Shown one piece after another: positions 1 to 7,795 of a stretch of 8,630 nucleotides of DNA. Origin of the DNA: Candidatus Coatesiibacteriota bacterium (lineage in GTDB: Bacteria; Oederibacteriota; CAKKQC01); NCBI GenBank assembly GCA_023265785.1, contig JAHFSL010000071.1, forward strand, positions 1 through 8,630. The letters are read 5' to 3'. The position numbers and the translations under genes are program-made. How positions within the stretch are numbered: the first letter of the stretch is position 1; each line of letters starts with the position of its first letter. The notes beneath the pieces were generated by a model. That model did not search any database. It was not told where the DNA came from and saw only the letters and a program-made list of their open reading frames with translations.

Positions 1-579
1 CTCCTTCCCCATCCCCTCCCCCGCGGGGCCAATGCCTACGACCTGATCTGTCGGGCGGCTGACCGGATCCCCCCGGGGGCTGAAGGGCTCACCTTTCTCC
101 CCTATCTCACCGGAGAACGGACACCCTACGCGGACCCGCACGCCCGGGGGGTCTTCTTTGGGCTCTCCCTGCGCCACACCGCGGCCCACATGGCCCGGGC
201 CGTCCTGGAAGGTGTGGCGTTCGGCATGCGGGATAGCGTCGAGCTGGTGCGAGGGATGGGCGTCCGGGTCGCGGAGATCCGGCTGTCCGGTGGCGGCGCA
301 CGCAACCCGATCTGGTGCCGGATCCAGGCCGCCGCCTATGGCGCCACCGGGGTCCGGCTCACCCGTGAGGAAGGACCCGCGCTGGGTGCCGCGATGCTCG
401 CGGGGATCGGGACTAAGGTTTTCCCCGGCTATCCACAGGCTGTCCGCATTTGCGTCCATGCGCGTGATCGATTCGTGCCTGCCAAAGCCCTCATGCGGGA
501 CTATGAGTCCGGACATGCGGCCTACCGCGGCCTTTATCCCACGCTGAAGAAGGAATTTGAGAAGCGGGACACTATTTAA
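1..579 (+). CDS. xylB: Xylulokinase-type FGGY sugar kinase, C-terminal part
   Basis: This is the last 192 residues of an FGGY-family carbohydrate kinase; the 5' end lies outside the window. The reading frame is open from base 1 and ends with TAA at 577-579. The family phosphorylates sugars with ATP, and xylulokinase makes D-xylulose 5-phosphate for the pentose phosphate pathway in the cytoplasm. Visible marks are FLPYLTGERTP (about residues 35-45 of the fragment), ARGVFFGLSLRHT, the helix RAVLEGVAFGMRDS, the FGGY_C nucleotide-binding motif SGGGARNPIW (96-105) and EEGPALGAAMLAGIG. The GERTPYADPHARG block and the EGVAFGMRDS helix resemble xylulokinases more than glycerol kinases. The N-terminal catalytic Asp region cannot be seen, so substrate choice rests on similarity alone. 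It has the same direction as groES but is separated by an AT-rich control region, so it is probably a separate unit. No obvious terminator follows it. Confidence 0.85.
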   Translation, partial: LLPHPLPRGANAYDLICRAADRIPPGAEGLTFLPYLTGERTPYADPHARGVFFGLSLRHTAAHMARAVLEGVAFGMRDSVELVRGMGVRVAEIRLSGGGARNPIWCRIQAAAYGATGVRLTREEGPALGAAMLAGIGTKVFPGYPQAVRICVHARDRFVPAKALMRDYESGHAAYRGLYPTLKKEFEKRDTI

Positions 580-588
580 CAGTTGTTA
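577..588. repeat. Short inverted repeat over the xylB stop
   Basis: TAACA-GT-TGTTA, with arms at 577-581 and 584-588, overlaps the xylulokinase stop codon and opens the AT-rich control region. It is perfect but only 5 bp per arm, so it could be a half-site pair for a regulator or a chance palindrome. Confidence 0.3.
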
Positions 589-665
589 TGTTCTATAGTG
601 ATACGTACATTGTGTTTCACTTTGAAATACAACACAATAAAACATTGTAAATAAGCCTTTTTTCT
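580..665 (+). promoter_or_regulatory. AT-rich control region upstream of groESL
   Basis: These bases are only about 30% G+C, in strong contrast with the GC-rich genes on both sides, as expected of a promoter region. A possible sigma-70-like promoter is TTGAAA (622-627), an 18-base spacer and TGTAAA (646-651), which would place the start near 658. Nested inverted repeats overlap it. I found no CIRCE element (TTAGCACTC-N9-GAGTGCTAA), the HrcA operator that often precedes groESL, and no CCCCAT-type sigma-32 -10 box. The promoter boxes are a guess; the base-composition change is directly visible. Confidence 0.5.
609..638. repeat. Nested inverted repeats, possible operator
   Basis: The outer repeat ATTGTGTT (609-616) and AACACAAT (631-638) is perfect with 8-bp arms and a 14-base spacer. 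Inside it lies a second repeat, TTTCA (615-619) and TGAAA (623-627), with a 3-base spacer. The inner right arm coincides with the proposed -35 box TTGAAA, and the outer right arm lies in the spacer of the proposed promoter, where a repressor or activator would act. The sequence does not match CIRCE. Its function is inferred from symmetry and position only. Confidence 0.4.
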
Positions 666-695
666 TCGGCACGCCTCCTGCAATACACTTTCATC

Positions 696-711
696 GGACC
701 TCTGTAGGTCC
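696..711 (+). other. Hairpin in the groES leader
   Basis: GGACCT (696-701) and AGGTCC (706-711) form a perfect 6-bp stem with a 4-base CTGT loop in the likely 5' untranslated region of groES. No T-run follows, so it is not a classical terminator. It could stabilise the mRNA or form part of a structured leader. Confidence 0.4.
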
Positions 712-734
712 CAGTACCAGGCTTACCTGAACGG

Positions 735-765
735 GTCTCCCTGATTGGGAGGCTTGATCGAAGCC
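735..765 (+). other. Two overlapping, alternative hairpins upstream of the groES RBS
   Basis: One stem pairs 735-741 with 747-753 (core CTCCC/GGGAG, one G-U pair, loop TGATT). A second pairs GGCTT (751-755) with AAGCC (761-765) around a 5-base loop. They share bases 751-753, so they cannot both form fully. They end about ten bases before the Shine-Dalgarno site. Whether this is a regulatory switch is speculative, because each stem is short. Confidence 0.3.
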
Positions 766-774
766 GCGAATCAG

Positions 775-782
775 AAGGAGGA
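775..782 (+). promoter_or_regulatory. Ribosome binding site of groES
   Basis: AAGGAGGA lies 7 bases before the ATG at 790, an almost perfect Shine-Dalgarno match. It fixes that ATG as the start although the frame is open further upstream (to an ATG at 745). A CCTCCT at 674-679 in the presumed leader is exactly complementary to bases 776-781. Confidence 0.85.
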
Positions 783-789
783 CTGCGCT

Positions 790-1077
790 ATGAACGTGAA
801 GCCATTGGCTGACCGGGTGGTCGTGAAGCCCCTGGAGCAGGAAGAGGAGAAGCGTGGCGGGATCATCATCCCGGACACCGCGAAGGAGAAGCCCGAGAAG
901 GGTGAAATCGTCGCCGTGGGCCCCGGCAAGCTCAACGATGCCGGAGTTCGCGTGGCCCTCGAGGTCAAGAAGGGCGACAAGGTCCTGTTCGGCAAGTATG
1001 CCGGGACCGAAATCAAGGTTGACGGTCAGGAAGTGATGATCCTCCGCGAAGAGGACGTCCTGGCGATCATCGAGTAA
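790..1077 (+). CDS. groES: Co-chaperonin GroES (Hsp10)
   Basis: This 95-residue protein matches the usual GroES length. GroES forms a seven-membered lid that closes the GroEL folding chamber in the cytoplasm. The sequence shows the N-terminal strand VKPLADRVVVKPL, the mobile-loop region around residues 17-35 with GGIIIPDTAKEKP, the roof-loop/core motif EIVAVGPGK, and the C-terminal pattern VLFGKYAGTEIKVDGQEVMILREEDVLAIIE. All are close to the family consensus. The start at 790 is set by the strong ribosome-binding site 7 bases upstream. groEL follows after 14 bases, and the groEL Shine-Dalgarno overlaps the groES stop codon, so the two are surely co-transcribed. It is first in the chaperone cluster and is likely driven from the AT-rich region upstream. 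Confidence 0.98.
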   Translation: MNVKPLADRVVVKPLEQEEEKRGGIIIPDTAKEKPEKGEIVAVGPGKLNDAGVRVALEVKKGDKVLFGKYAGTEIKVDGQEVMILREEDVLAIIE

Positions 1078-1082
1078 GGAGG
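1076..1082 (+). promoter_or_regulatory. Ribosome binding site of groEL
   Basis: AAGGAGG begins in the groES stop codon (TAA at 1075-1077) and lies 9 bases before the groEL ATG at 1092. The overlap suggests translation is handed on from groES to groEL. Confidence 0.8.
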
Positions 1083-1091
1083 CATACACAC

Positions 1092-2720
1092 ATGGCAAAG
1101 CAGCTGTTGTTCAACGAAGAGGCGCGGCGCGCCGTCCAGCGCGGCGTGGACGCGGTGGCCAATGCCGTCAAGGTCACCCTCGGCCCCCGGGGCCGCAATG
1201 TGGTCCTGGAAAAGAAGTACGGGTCGCCGACCGTGACCAACGACGGCGTCACCGTGGCCAAGGAAATCGAACTGCAGGATCCCTACGAGAATGTCGGGGC
1301 CCAGCTCGTGCGCGAGGTGGCCAGCAAGACCTCGGACGTGGCCGGTGACGGTACGACGACCGCGACGGTCCTGGCGCAGGCCCTGTACCGCGAGGGGCTC
1401 AAGAATGTGACCGCGGGTGCCAATCCCATCGCGATCAAGCGCGGGATGGACCTGGCGGTGGACGCCATTACGGCCGAGCTGAAGAAGATCAGCAAGACGG
1501 TGAATGACAAGAAGGAAGTCTCCAATGTCGCCACCATCTCGGCCCACATGGACCGCACCATCGGCGATCTGATCGCCGAGGCGATGGAAAAGGTCGGCAA
1601 GGACGGGGTCATCACGGTCGAGGAAGCCAAGTCCATTGAGACCACCATGGAAGTGGTCGAGGGCATGCAGTTCGACCAGGGGTACATCTCCCCGTATTTC
1701 ATCTCCAACGCGGAAACGATGGAGGCGGTCCTCGAAGACCCCTACATCCTGATCCATGAGAAGAAGCTCTCCTCGATGAAGGACCTTTTGCCCCTGCTGG
1801 AAAAAGTTGTCCAGCGCGGCAAGCCGCTCCTGATCATCGCGGAGGATGTGGACGGCGAGGCACTGGCGACCCTGGTGGTGAACAAGATCCGCGGCACGTT
1901 CTCGTGCGTCGCGGTCAAGGCCCCCGGGTTCGGTGACCGCCGCAAGGCCATGCTGGAGGACATCGCGACGCTGACGAATGGCAAGCTGATCGCAGAGGAA
2001 CTCGGCGTGAAGCTCGAGAGCGTCAAGCTCGAGGACCTCGGGCGGGCCAAGCACATCACGGTGGACAAGGAAAACACGACCATCGTCGAGGGTGCCGGCG
2101 AAAAGGCCAAGATCCAGGCCCGGATCAAGTCGATCAAGGCCCAGATCGAGGAAACCAAGTCGGACTACGACAAGGAAAAGCTCCAGGAGCGCCTGGCGAA
2201 GCTGGCGGGCGGCGTGGCGGTCATCAGTGTCGGCGCGGCTACCGAAACGGCCATGAAGGAAAAGAAGGGCCGGGTCGAGGATGCCCTGCATGCGACGCGC
2301 GCGGCCGTGGAAGAGGGGATTGTCCCGGGCGGCGGCGTGGCGCTGGTGCGCTCGGTGAAGGTCCTGGACGCGGTGAAGGTGGACGCTGATGAGAAGGTCG
2401 GCGTGGAGATCGTCCGGCGGGCCCTCGAGGAGCCCCTCCGGCAGATCGTCTTCAACGCCGGAGCCGAGCCCTCGGTCGTCGTGGATCGCGTGAAGAAGGA
2501 AACGGACCCGAATACGGGGTACGACGCGTCCACCGGCAACTATGTGGACATGCTGAAGTCGGGGATCATTGACCCGACCAAAGTCACCCGGTCGGCCCTG
2601 CAGAACGCCGCGTCCATCGCGTCGCTCCTGCTGACCACCGAGGCGATCATCAGCGAGATCCCGGAGAAGAAGGAAGCCCCGGCGCCCGGCGGTGGCCACG
2701 GCCACGGTCCGGAGTACTGA
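1092..2720 (+). CDS. groEL: Chaperonin GroEL (Hsp60)
   Basis: This is a full-length 542-residue GroEL, which forms the double-ring ATP-driven folding chamber with GroES. ATP-site motifs are KVTLGPRGRNVVLE (27-40), TNDGVTVAKEI (49-59) with D51, and GDGTTTATVL (85-94) with D86. D397 in RVEDALHATRAAVEEG corresponds to the catalytic Asp398 of E. coli, and GGGVAL (413-418) follows it. The hinge and apical-domain sequences (such as EGMQFDQGYISPYF) are canonical, so it should be an active ATPase. Two points differ from the common pattern. ISAHMD (149-154) stands where most homologues have ISAN-D. The C-terminus ends in a Gly/His tail (GGGHGHGPEY) rather than the common GGM repeat. It lies between groES and grpE in the cluster. 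Confidence 0.98.
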   Translation: MAKQLLFNEEARRAVQRGVDAVANAVKVTLGPRGRNVVLEKKYGSPTVTNDGVTVAKEIELQDPYENVGAQLVREVASKTSDVAGDGTTTATVLAQALYREGLKNVTAGANPIAIKRGMDLAVDAITAELKKISKTVNDKKEVSNVATISAHMDRTIGDLIAEAMEKVGKDGVITVEEAKSIETTMEVVEGMQFDQGYISPYFISNAETMEAVLEDPYILIHEKKLSSMKDLLPLLEKVVQRGKPLLIIAEDVDGEALATLVVNKIRGTFSCVAVKAPGFGDRRKAMLEDIATLTNGKLIAEELGVKLESVKLEDLGRAKHITVDKENTTIVEGAGEKAKIQARIKSIKAQIEETKSDYDKEKLQERLAKLAGGVAVISVGAATETAMKEKKGRVEDALHATRAAVEEGIVPGGGVALVRSVKVLDAVKVDADEKVGVEIVRRALEEPLRQIVFNAGAEPSVVVDRVKKETDPNTGYDASTGNYVDMLKSGIIDPTKVTRSALQNAASIASLLLTTEAIISEIPEKKEAPAPGGGHGHGPEY

Positions 2721-2736
2721 GGGACAAGGAAATCGT

Positions 2737-2771
2737 CCGGGCTCCCCGGCCTCTCACGGCGGGGAGTCCGG
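2737..2771 (+). other. Strong hairpin between groEL and grpE
   Basis: Bases 2737-2748 pair with 2760-2771 over 12 bp (11 Watson-Crick pairs and one G-U), closing an 11-base loop. It begins 16 bases after the groEL stop. No T-run follows, so it is not a standard Rho-independent terminator. The right arm contains GGGGAG (2761-2766), the only Shine-Dalgarno-like sequence between the hairpin loop and the grpE ATG codons, so the stem could hinder ribosome entry. It may instead mark an mRNA processing or stability boundary between the groE and dnaK parts. If grpE started at the earlier GTG (2692), this hairpin would lie inside its coding sequence. Confidence 0.6.
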
Positions 2772-2781
2772 CGCTTCCGGC

Positions 2782-3426
2782 ATGGACATGAACGGGGACG
2801 AAACGGCGATTCCGCCCGGCGCGGACGAACCGGTCCCGGGTCACCCCGGGCCGGTCCTGGACGGTGCCGCGGGGGAGACGGCCTCCCCGGTGGAGTTGGA
2901 TGCCTCCGGGGAATCCGAGGCGGAGGATGACGGGTTTTCGATGAGCGCGGCCGACGCCCGGCTGGCCGAGGCCAACGGCCGGTTTGTCCAGCTGGCGGCG
3001 GATTTCGAGAACTACCGCAAGCGGATGAACAAGGAGAAGGCCGATCTGGCGGCGGCGGTGCAGGAGGACGTGATCCGGGAGGTGCTCCCGGTCGTGGACA
3101 ACCTGGAGCGGGCCCTGGCCGCGGGCGCGGACACGCCGGTGGCCACCCCGGGCGGGGGAGCCGATGCGGTGGTGAAGGGCGTCGAACTGACGCTCCGGCT
3201 GTTCAAGGCCGTGCTGGCGCGCCACGGGGTGGAACGGTTCGAGGCCCAGGGGCTTCCGTTCGACCCCCACCGGCACGAGGCGCTCGCACAGGCGGAACAG
3301 GAGGGACTGACCGAGGACACCGTCCTGGAGGTCCTTGAGGCGGGGTATGTCATGGGGAGCCGGATCGTGCGGCCCGCCAAGGTGCGGGTCGGCCGGCCGA
3401 AAGCGGCCGTGACGCAGGATTCATAA
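2782..3426 (+). CDS. grpE: Nucleotide exchange factor GrpE
   Basis: GrpE releases ADP from DnaK and so resets the Hsp70 cycle. From the ATG at 2782 the protein is 214 residues, a normal length. The first ~55 residues are acidic and low in complexity, as in many GrpE proteins. Then follow the dimerising helix with the hallmark LAADFENYRKRMNKEK (71-86), VIREVLPVVDNLERAL (97-112), and the C-terminal beta domain with GVERFEAQGLPFDPHRHEAL (149-168) and VLEAGYVMGSRIVRPAKVRVG. The start is uncertain: ATG 2788 would shorten it by 2 residues, and GTG 2692 would lengthen it to 244 residues and overlap groEL by 29 bases. None has a well-spaced Shine-Dalgarno; GGGGAG at 2761-2766 lies about 15 bases before 2782. 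dnaK follows after 10 bases. Confidence 0.93.
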   Translation: MDMNGDETAIPPGADEPVPGHPGPVLDGAAGETASPVELDASGESEAEDDGFSMSAADARLAEANGRFVQLAADFENYRKRMNKEKADLAAAVQEDVIREVLPVVDNLERALAAGADTPVATPGGGADAVVKGVELTLRLFKAVLARHGVERFEAQGLPFDPHRHEALAQAEQEGLTEDTVLEVLEAGYVMGSRIVRPAKVRVGRPKAAVTQDS

Positions 3427-3431
3427 GGAGG
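3425..3431 (+). promoter_or_regulatory. Ribosome binding site of dnaK
   Basis: AAGGAGG overlaps the grpE stop codon (TAA at 3424-3426) and lies 5 bases before the dnaK ATG at 3437. The match to the Shine-Dalgarno consensus is perfect and suggests strong translation and coupling to grpE. Confidence 0.8.
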
Positions 3432-3436
3432 AATTC

Positions 3437-5350
<1,914 letters not shown>

Positions 5351-5380
5351 CCCGGTCTAAACCACCCGGCGTGACAGGAT

Positions 5381-5385
5381 GAGGG
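5381..5385 (+). promoter_or_regulatory. Weak ribosome binding site of dnaJ
   Basis: GAGGG lies 4 bases before the dnaJ ATG at 5390. This is closer and weaker than the sites of groES, groEL and dnaK, in keeping with the lower amount of DnaJ usually made. The 39-base dnaK-dnaJ gap holds no terminator or promoter that I can see. Confidence 0.5.
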
Positions 5386-5389
5386 CCTG

Positions 5390-6520
5390 ATGGCCAAGCG
5401 CGATTACTACGAGGTCCTCGGGGTGGGCAAGACCGCGTCGGACGATGACCTCAAGCGGTCCTACCGGACGCTTGCCAAGAAGCACCATCCGGACATGAAT
5501 CCCGGCGACAAGTCCGCCGAGGGCAAGTTCAAGGAGCTGAACGAGGCCTACGAGGTGCTCTCCGACAAGCAGAAGCGCGCCGCCTACGACCGATTCGGCC
5601 ATGACGGCGTGGCGGCCGCCGGGATGCCCGGCGGGTTCGGCGGGGGCCGGGGCGGCGAGCAATTCGGCGACATGTCGGAGATGTTCGATGACCTGCTCGG
5701 CGGGCTGTTTGGCGGCGGCCAGCGGCGGGGCGGCGGCGCCACGCGGCAGGCGGGGGATGACCTCCGCTATGACATCGAGGTCAGCCTGGACGAGGCGGTC
5801 CACGGCGCGGACCGGAAAATCTCCTTCGAGCGCACCGAGCGGTGTGGCACCTGCGAGGGCAGCGGGGCGAAGGCCGGGACCAAGCCCAAGACCTGCCCCC
5901 AGTGCAACGGCCGCGGCCAGGTCCATGTGTCGCACGGATTCTTTGCCATCTCCCGCACCTGCACCAAGTGCCGCGGCAAGGGCTCGGTGATCGAGTCGCC
6001 GTGCCCGAATTGCCGGGGCGCCGGGGCGGTCCGCGTGGACCGGTCCCTCTCAGTCCATGTGCCGGCCGGGGTGGACACGGGCATCCGCCTGCGGCTGTCG
6101 GGTGAAGGTGAGCCCGGGGAGCACGGGGGCCCGCGCGGGGACCTGTACGTCTTCATCACGGTCAAGAAGCACGAGTTGTTCGAGCGGGACGGCGAGAACC
6201 TCCTGCTGGAACTGCCCGTGGCCTTCACCCTGGCCACCGCCGGTGGCGAGATCCATGTCCCGTCCCTGAACGGCCCGGGCACCCTCCGGATTCCCCCCGG
6301 AACCCAGTCCGGCCAGCAGTTCCGGATCAAGGGCAAGGGCCTGCCGAGCATGGAACACCGGGGGCAGGGCGACTTGATCGTGAAGGTCTTCGTCGAGGTC
6401 CCCCGGCGGGTGTCAAAGAAGCAGACCGAACTTCTCAAGGAGTTCGAGAAGGAGGCCACCCCGGCCGACTACGAGGCCATCCGGGAGTTCGACGAGAAGG
6501 CGAAGCGGCTGAAGCCGTGA
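5390..6520 (+). CDS. dnaJ: Hsp40 co-chaperone DnaJ
   Basis: This is a complete 376-residue class A J-protein that brings substrates to DnaK and stimulates its ATPase. The N-terminal J domain starts DYYEVLGV and contains the essential HPD triad (33-35) and FKELNEAYEVLSD. A Gly/Phe-rich region follows (about 76-120). The zinc-binding domain has four intact CXXCXGXG repeats beginning at C152, C169, C191 and C205, enough for two zinc ions. The C-terminal substrate-binding domains contain VHVPAGVDTGIRLRLSGEGEPG (223-242), PRGDLYVFITVKKHELFERDGENL and RGQGDLIVKVFVEVP. Length and domain order are standard. Its TGA stop (6518-6520) overlaps the GTG start of thiL. Confidence 0.98.
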   Translation: MAKRDYYEVLGVGKTASDDDLKRSYRTLAKKHHPDMNPGDKSAEGKFKELNEAYEVLSDKQKRAAYDRFGHDGVAAAGMPGGFGGGRGGEQFGDMSEMFDDLLGGLFGGGQRRGGGATRQAGDDLRYDIEVSLDEAVHGADRKISFERTERCGTCEGSGAKAGTKPKTCPQCNGRGQVHVSHGFFAISRTCTKCRGKGSVIESPCPNCRGAGAVRVDRSLSVHVPAGVDTGIRLRLSGEGEPGEHGGPRGDLYVFITVKKHELFERDGENLLLELPVAFTLATAGGEIHVPSLNGPGTLRIPPGTQSGQQFRIKGKGLPSMEHRGQGDLIVKVFVEVPRRVSKKQTELLKEFEKEATPADYEAIREFDEKAKRLKP

Positions 6521-7524
6521 CACCGCGGCGGATCCCCCGGCGCGGCTCCGTGGGCGCGGTGGGCGAGTTCGGGCTGATTCGCCTCATCGCGGGGTGGATG
6601 CGCACCCAGCCCCGGATTCCAGGACTGGTCAAGGGGATGGGGGACGACTGCGCCACCCTGCTGGTGCGCGGCGGGCGCGCCCAGCTCAAGACGGATGCCG
6701 CCGTGGAGGGCATCCACTTCCGGCGGGAATGGGCGGCGCCAGGGGACATCGGGTGGAAAGCCCTGTGCGCCAATGTCTCGGACATCGCCGCCGCCGGGGG
6801 CCGGCCGCTGGCGGCGCTCATCTCACTGGAACTTCCGCCGGCGACCCCGGTGGCGTGGGTCAAGGGCCTGTACACCGGATTCGTCGCCTGCGCGCGCCGG
6901 TACCGGTTTGCGATTGCGGGTGGGAACATCTCGTCCGGGCCGCATATCGCCATCCATGTCTCGATGACCGGGGAGGCGCCCCGTCGGTTGATTGGCCGGT
7001 CCGACGCCCGGCCGGGTGACCTGGTCGCGGTCACGGGGGCGCTGGGCGGGTCGGAGGCCGGGCTGGCGGCTCTCCAGCGCGGCTGGCGGGACCCGGCGGC
7101 GCGGGCCGAGATCGCCACTCACCTGCGGCCCCAGCCGAATGTCCGGGCGGGCCAGGTGCTGGCCCGACACGCCTCGGCCATGTGCGACATCAGTGATGGG
7201 CTGGTCGCAGATGCCGGCCATGTGGCCCGTGAATCGAAGGTTCGCCTGGCCCTCGTGCCCGGGGCGATTCCCGTCCCGCTGGGAGCCGCGGCGCTCGCCA
7301 CCCGGTTGGGCACGACGTCCGCGAACCTGGCCATGGCAAGTGGCGAAGAATATGTCCTGCTGGCAACCGTCCCCCGCCGGTGCTGGAAGCTGGCCAAGGC
7401 AGCCGCCGAGAAGGCGGGCGCCGAACTGGTCGCAGTAGGCGAGGTCCGCCGCGGCCGCGGGGTGGCAATTCTTGGACCAGGCCGGCCGCCGCATGGATAC
7501 GACCACTTTCGTCGAACAGCGTAA
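6517..7524 (+). CDS. thiL: Thiamine-monophosphate kinase ThiL
   Basis: ThiL uses ATP to turn thiamine monophosphate into thiamine diphosphate, the active cofactor, in the cytoplasm. The 335-residue length fits the family. Visible motifs are GEFGLI near the N-terminus (16-21), GDDCATL (42-48), KTDAAVEGIHF (58-68), ANVSDIAAAGG (85-95), GGNISSGP (135-142), PGDLVAVTGALGGSEAGL, DISDGL (224-229), ASGEEYVLL (274-282) and the C-terminal GYDHF (327-331). These follow the ThiL order within the PurM/SelD/ThiL ATP-binding superfamily. The GTG at 6517 overlaps the dnaJ stop as GTGA, implying translational coupling; GTG 6550 or 6559 are shorter alternatives just before the conserved GEF motif. At position 137 an Asn replaces the Asp common in the GGD motif. 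Confidence 0.93.
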   Translation: MTPRRIPRRGSVGAVGEFGLIRLIAGWMRTQPRIPGLVKGMGDDCATLLVRGGRAQLKTDAAVEGIHFRREWAAPGDIGWKALCANVSDIAAAGGRPLAALISLELPPATPVAWVKGLYTGFVACARRYRFAIAGGNISSGPHIAIHVSMTGEAPRRLIGRSDARPGDLVAVTGALGGSEAGLAALQRGWRDPAARAEIATHLRPQPNVRAGQVLARHASAMCDISDGLVADAGHVARESKVRLALVPGAIPVPLGAAALATRLGTTSANLAMASGEEYVLLATVPRRCWKLAKAAAEKAGAELVAVGEVRRGRGVAILGPGRPPHGYDHFRRTA

Positions 7525-7534
7525 TCAGAAGGAA

Positions 7535-7795
7535 TTAGCCGCCCCGGTAGACCTCACGGCGATGGCCGATCCGGTAGACGCGGACCAGCTTGAGGGAGTC
7601 ATCAATGGTGTACAGCACGCGCCAGTCTCCCTTGCGCAGGCGAAATCCTTCCTTGGCGACGAGCTTTTTGCAACCTCGTGGACGAGCATCGGACCCAAGG
7701 CTGTCAATGGCTGCACCGACGATCTTTCGCATGTCCTTTTTGAGCTTCAGAAATTCCGTGCGAGCCCGAGTTTCGAGCTCGACCTTCCAGGTCAT
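7535..7795 (-). CDS. RelE/ParE-type toxin
   Basis: This is a small basic protein of 86 residues, typical of the RelE/ParE superfamily of type II toxins, most of which cleave mRNA on the ribosome (RelE branch) or act on gyrase (ParE branch). The start was chosen at 7795 because that ATG overlaps the antitoxin stop as ATGA; an upstream ATG at 7837 would add 14 residues inside the antitoxin gene. The C-terminal half carries the family signature: FRLRKGDWRVLYTID (51-65) and VRVYRIGHRREVYR (71-84). The basic residues R52, R54, R59 and R79/R80 and Y83 are in the positions expected of RelE-like active sites. The exact target cannot be read from sequence. It converges on thiL with 10 bases between stop codons. 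Confidence 0.88.
   Translation of the reverse strand: MTWKVELETRARTEFLKLKKDMRKIVGAAIDSLGSDARPRGCKKLVAKEGFRLRKGDWRVLYTIDDSLKLVRVYRIGHRREVYRGG

Noticed and set aside
655..670. T-run at 658-663 as a terminator for xylB
   Set aside because: No stable stem precedes the T-run; the only flanking pairing is GCC/GGC around it, which is too short.
580..789. CIRCE operator or sigma-32 promoter upstream of groES
   Set aside because: Neither TTAGCACTC/GAGTGCTAA nor a CCCCAT-type -10 box with a CTTGAA -35 is present. The inverted repeats found differ in sequence.
1026..2705. A 559-codon open frame on the minus strand opposite groEL
   Set aside because: Long antisense frames are common opposite GC-rich genes with strong codon bias. 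The plus strand encodes an unmistakable GroEL, and the antisense translation is low-complexity (His/Asp/Arg/Leu) with no recognisable domain.
7523..7533. AATCAGAAGGA at the thiL end repeats the 11 bases before the groES Shine-Dalgarno (769-779)
   Set aside because: The identity stops after 11 bases, one copy has no gene start to serve, and a chance match of this length between purine-rich stretches is plausible.
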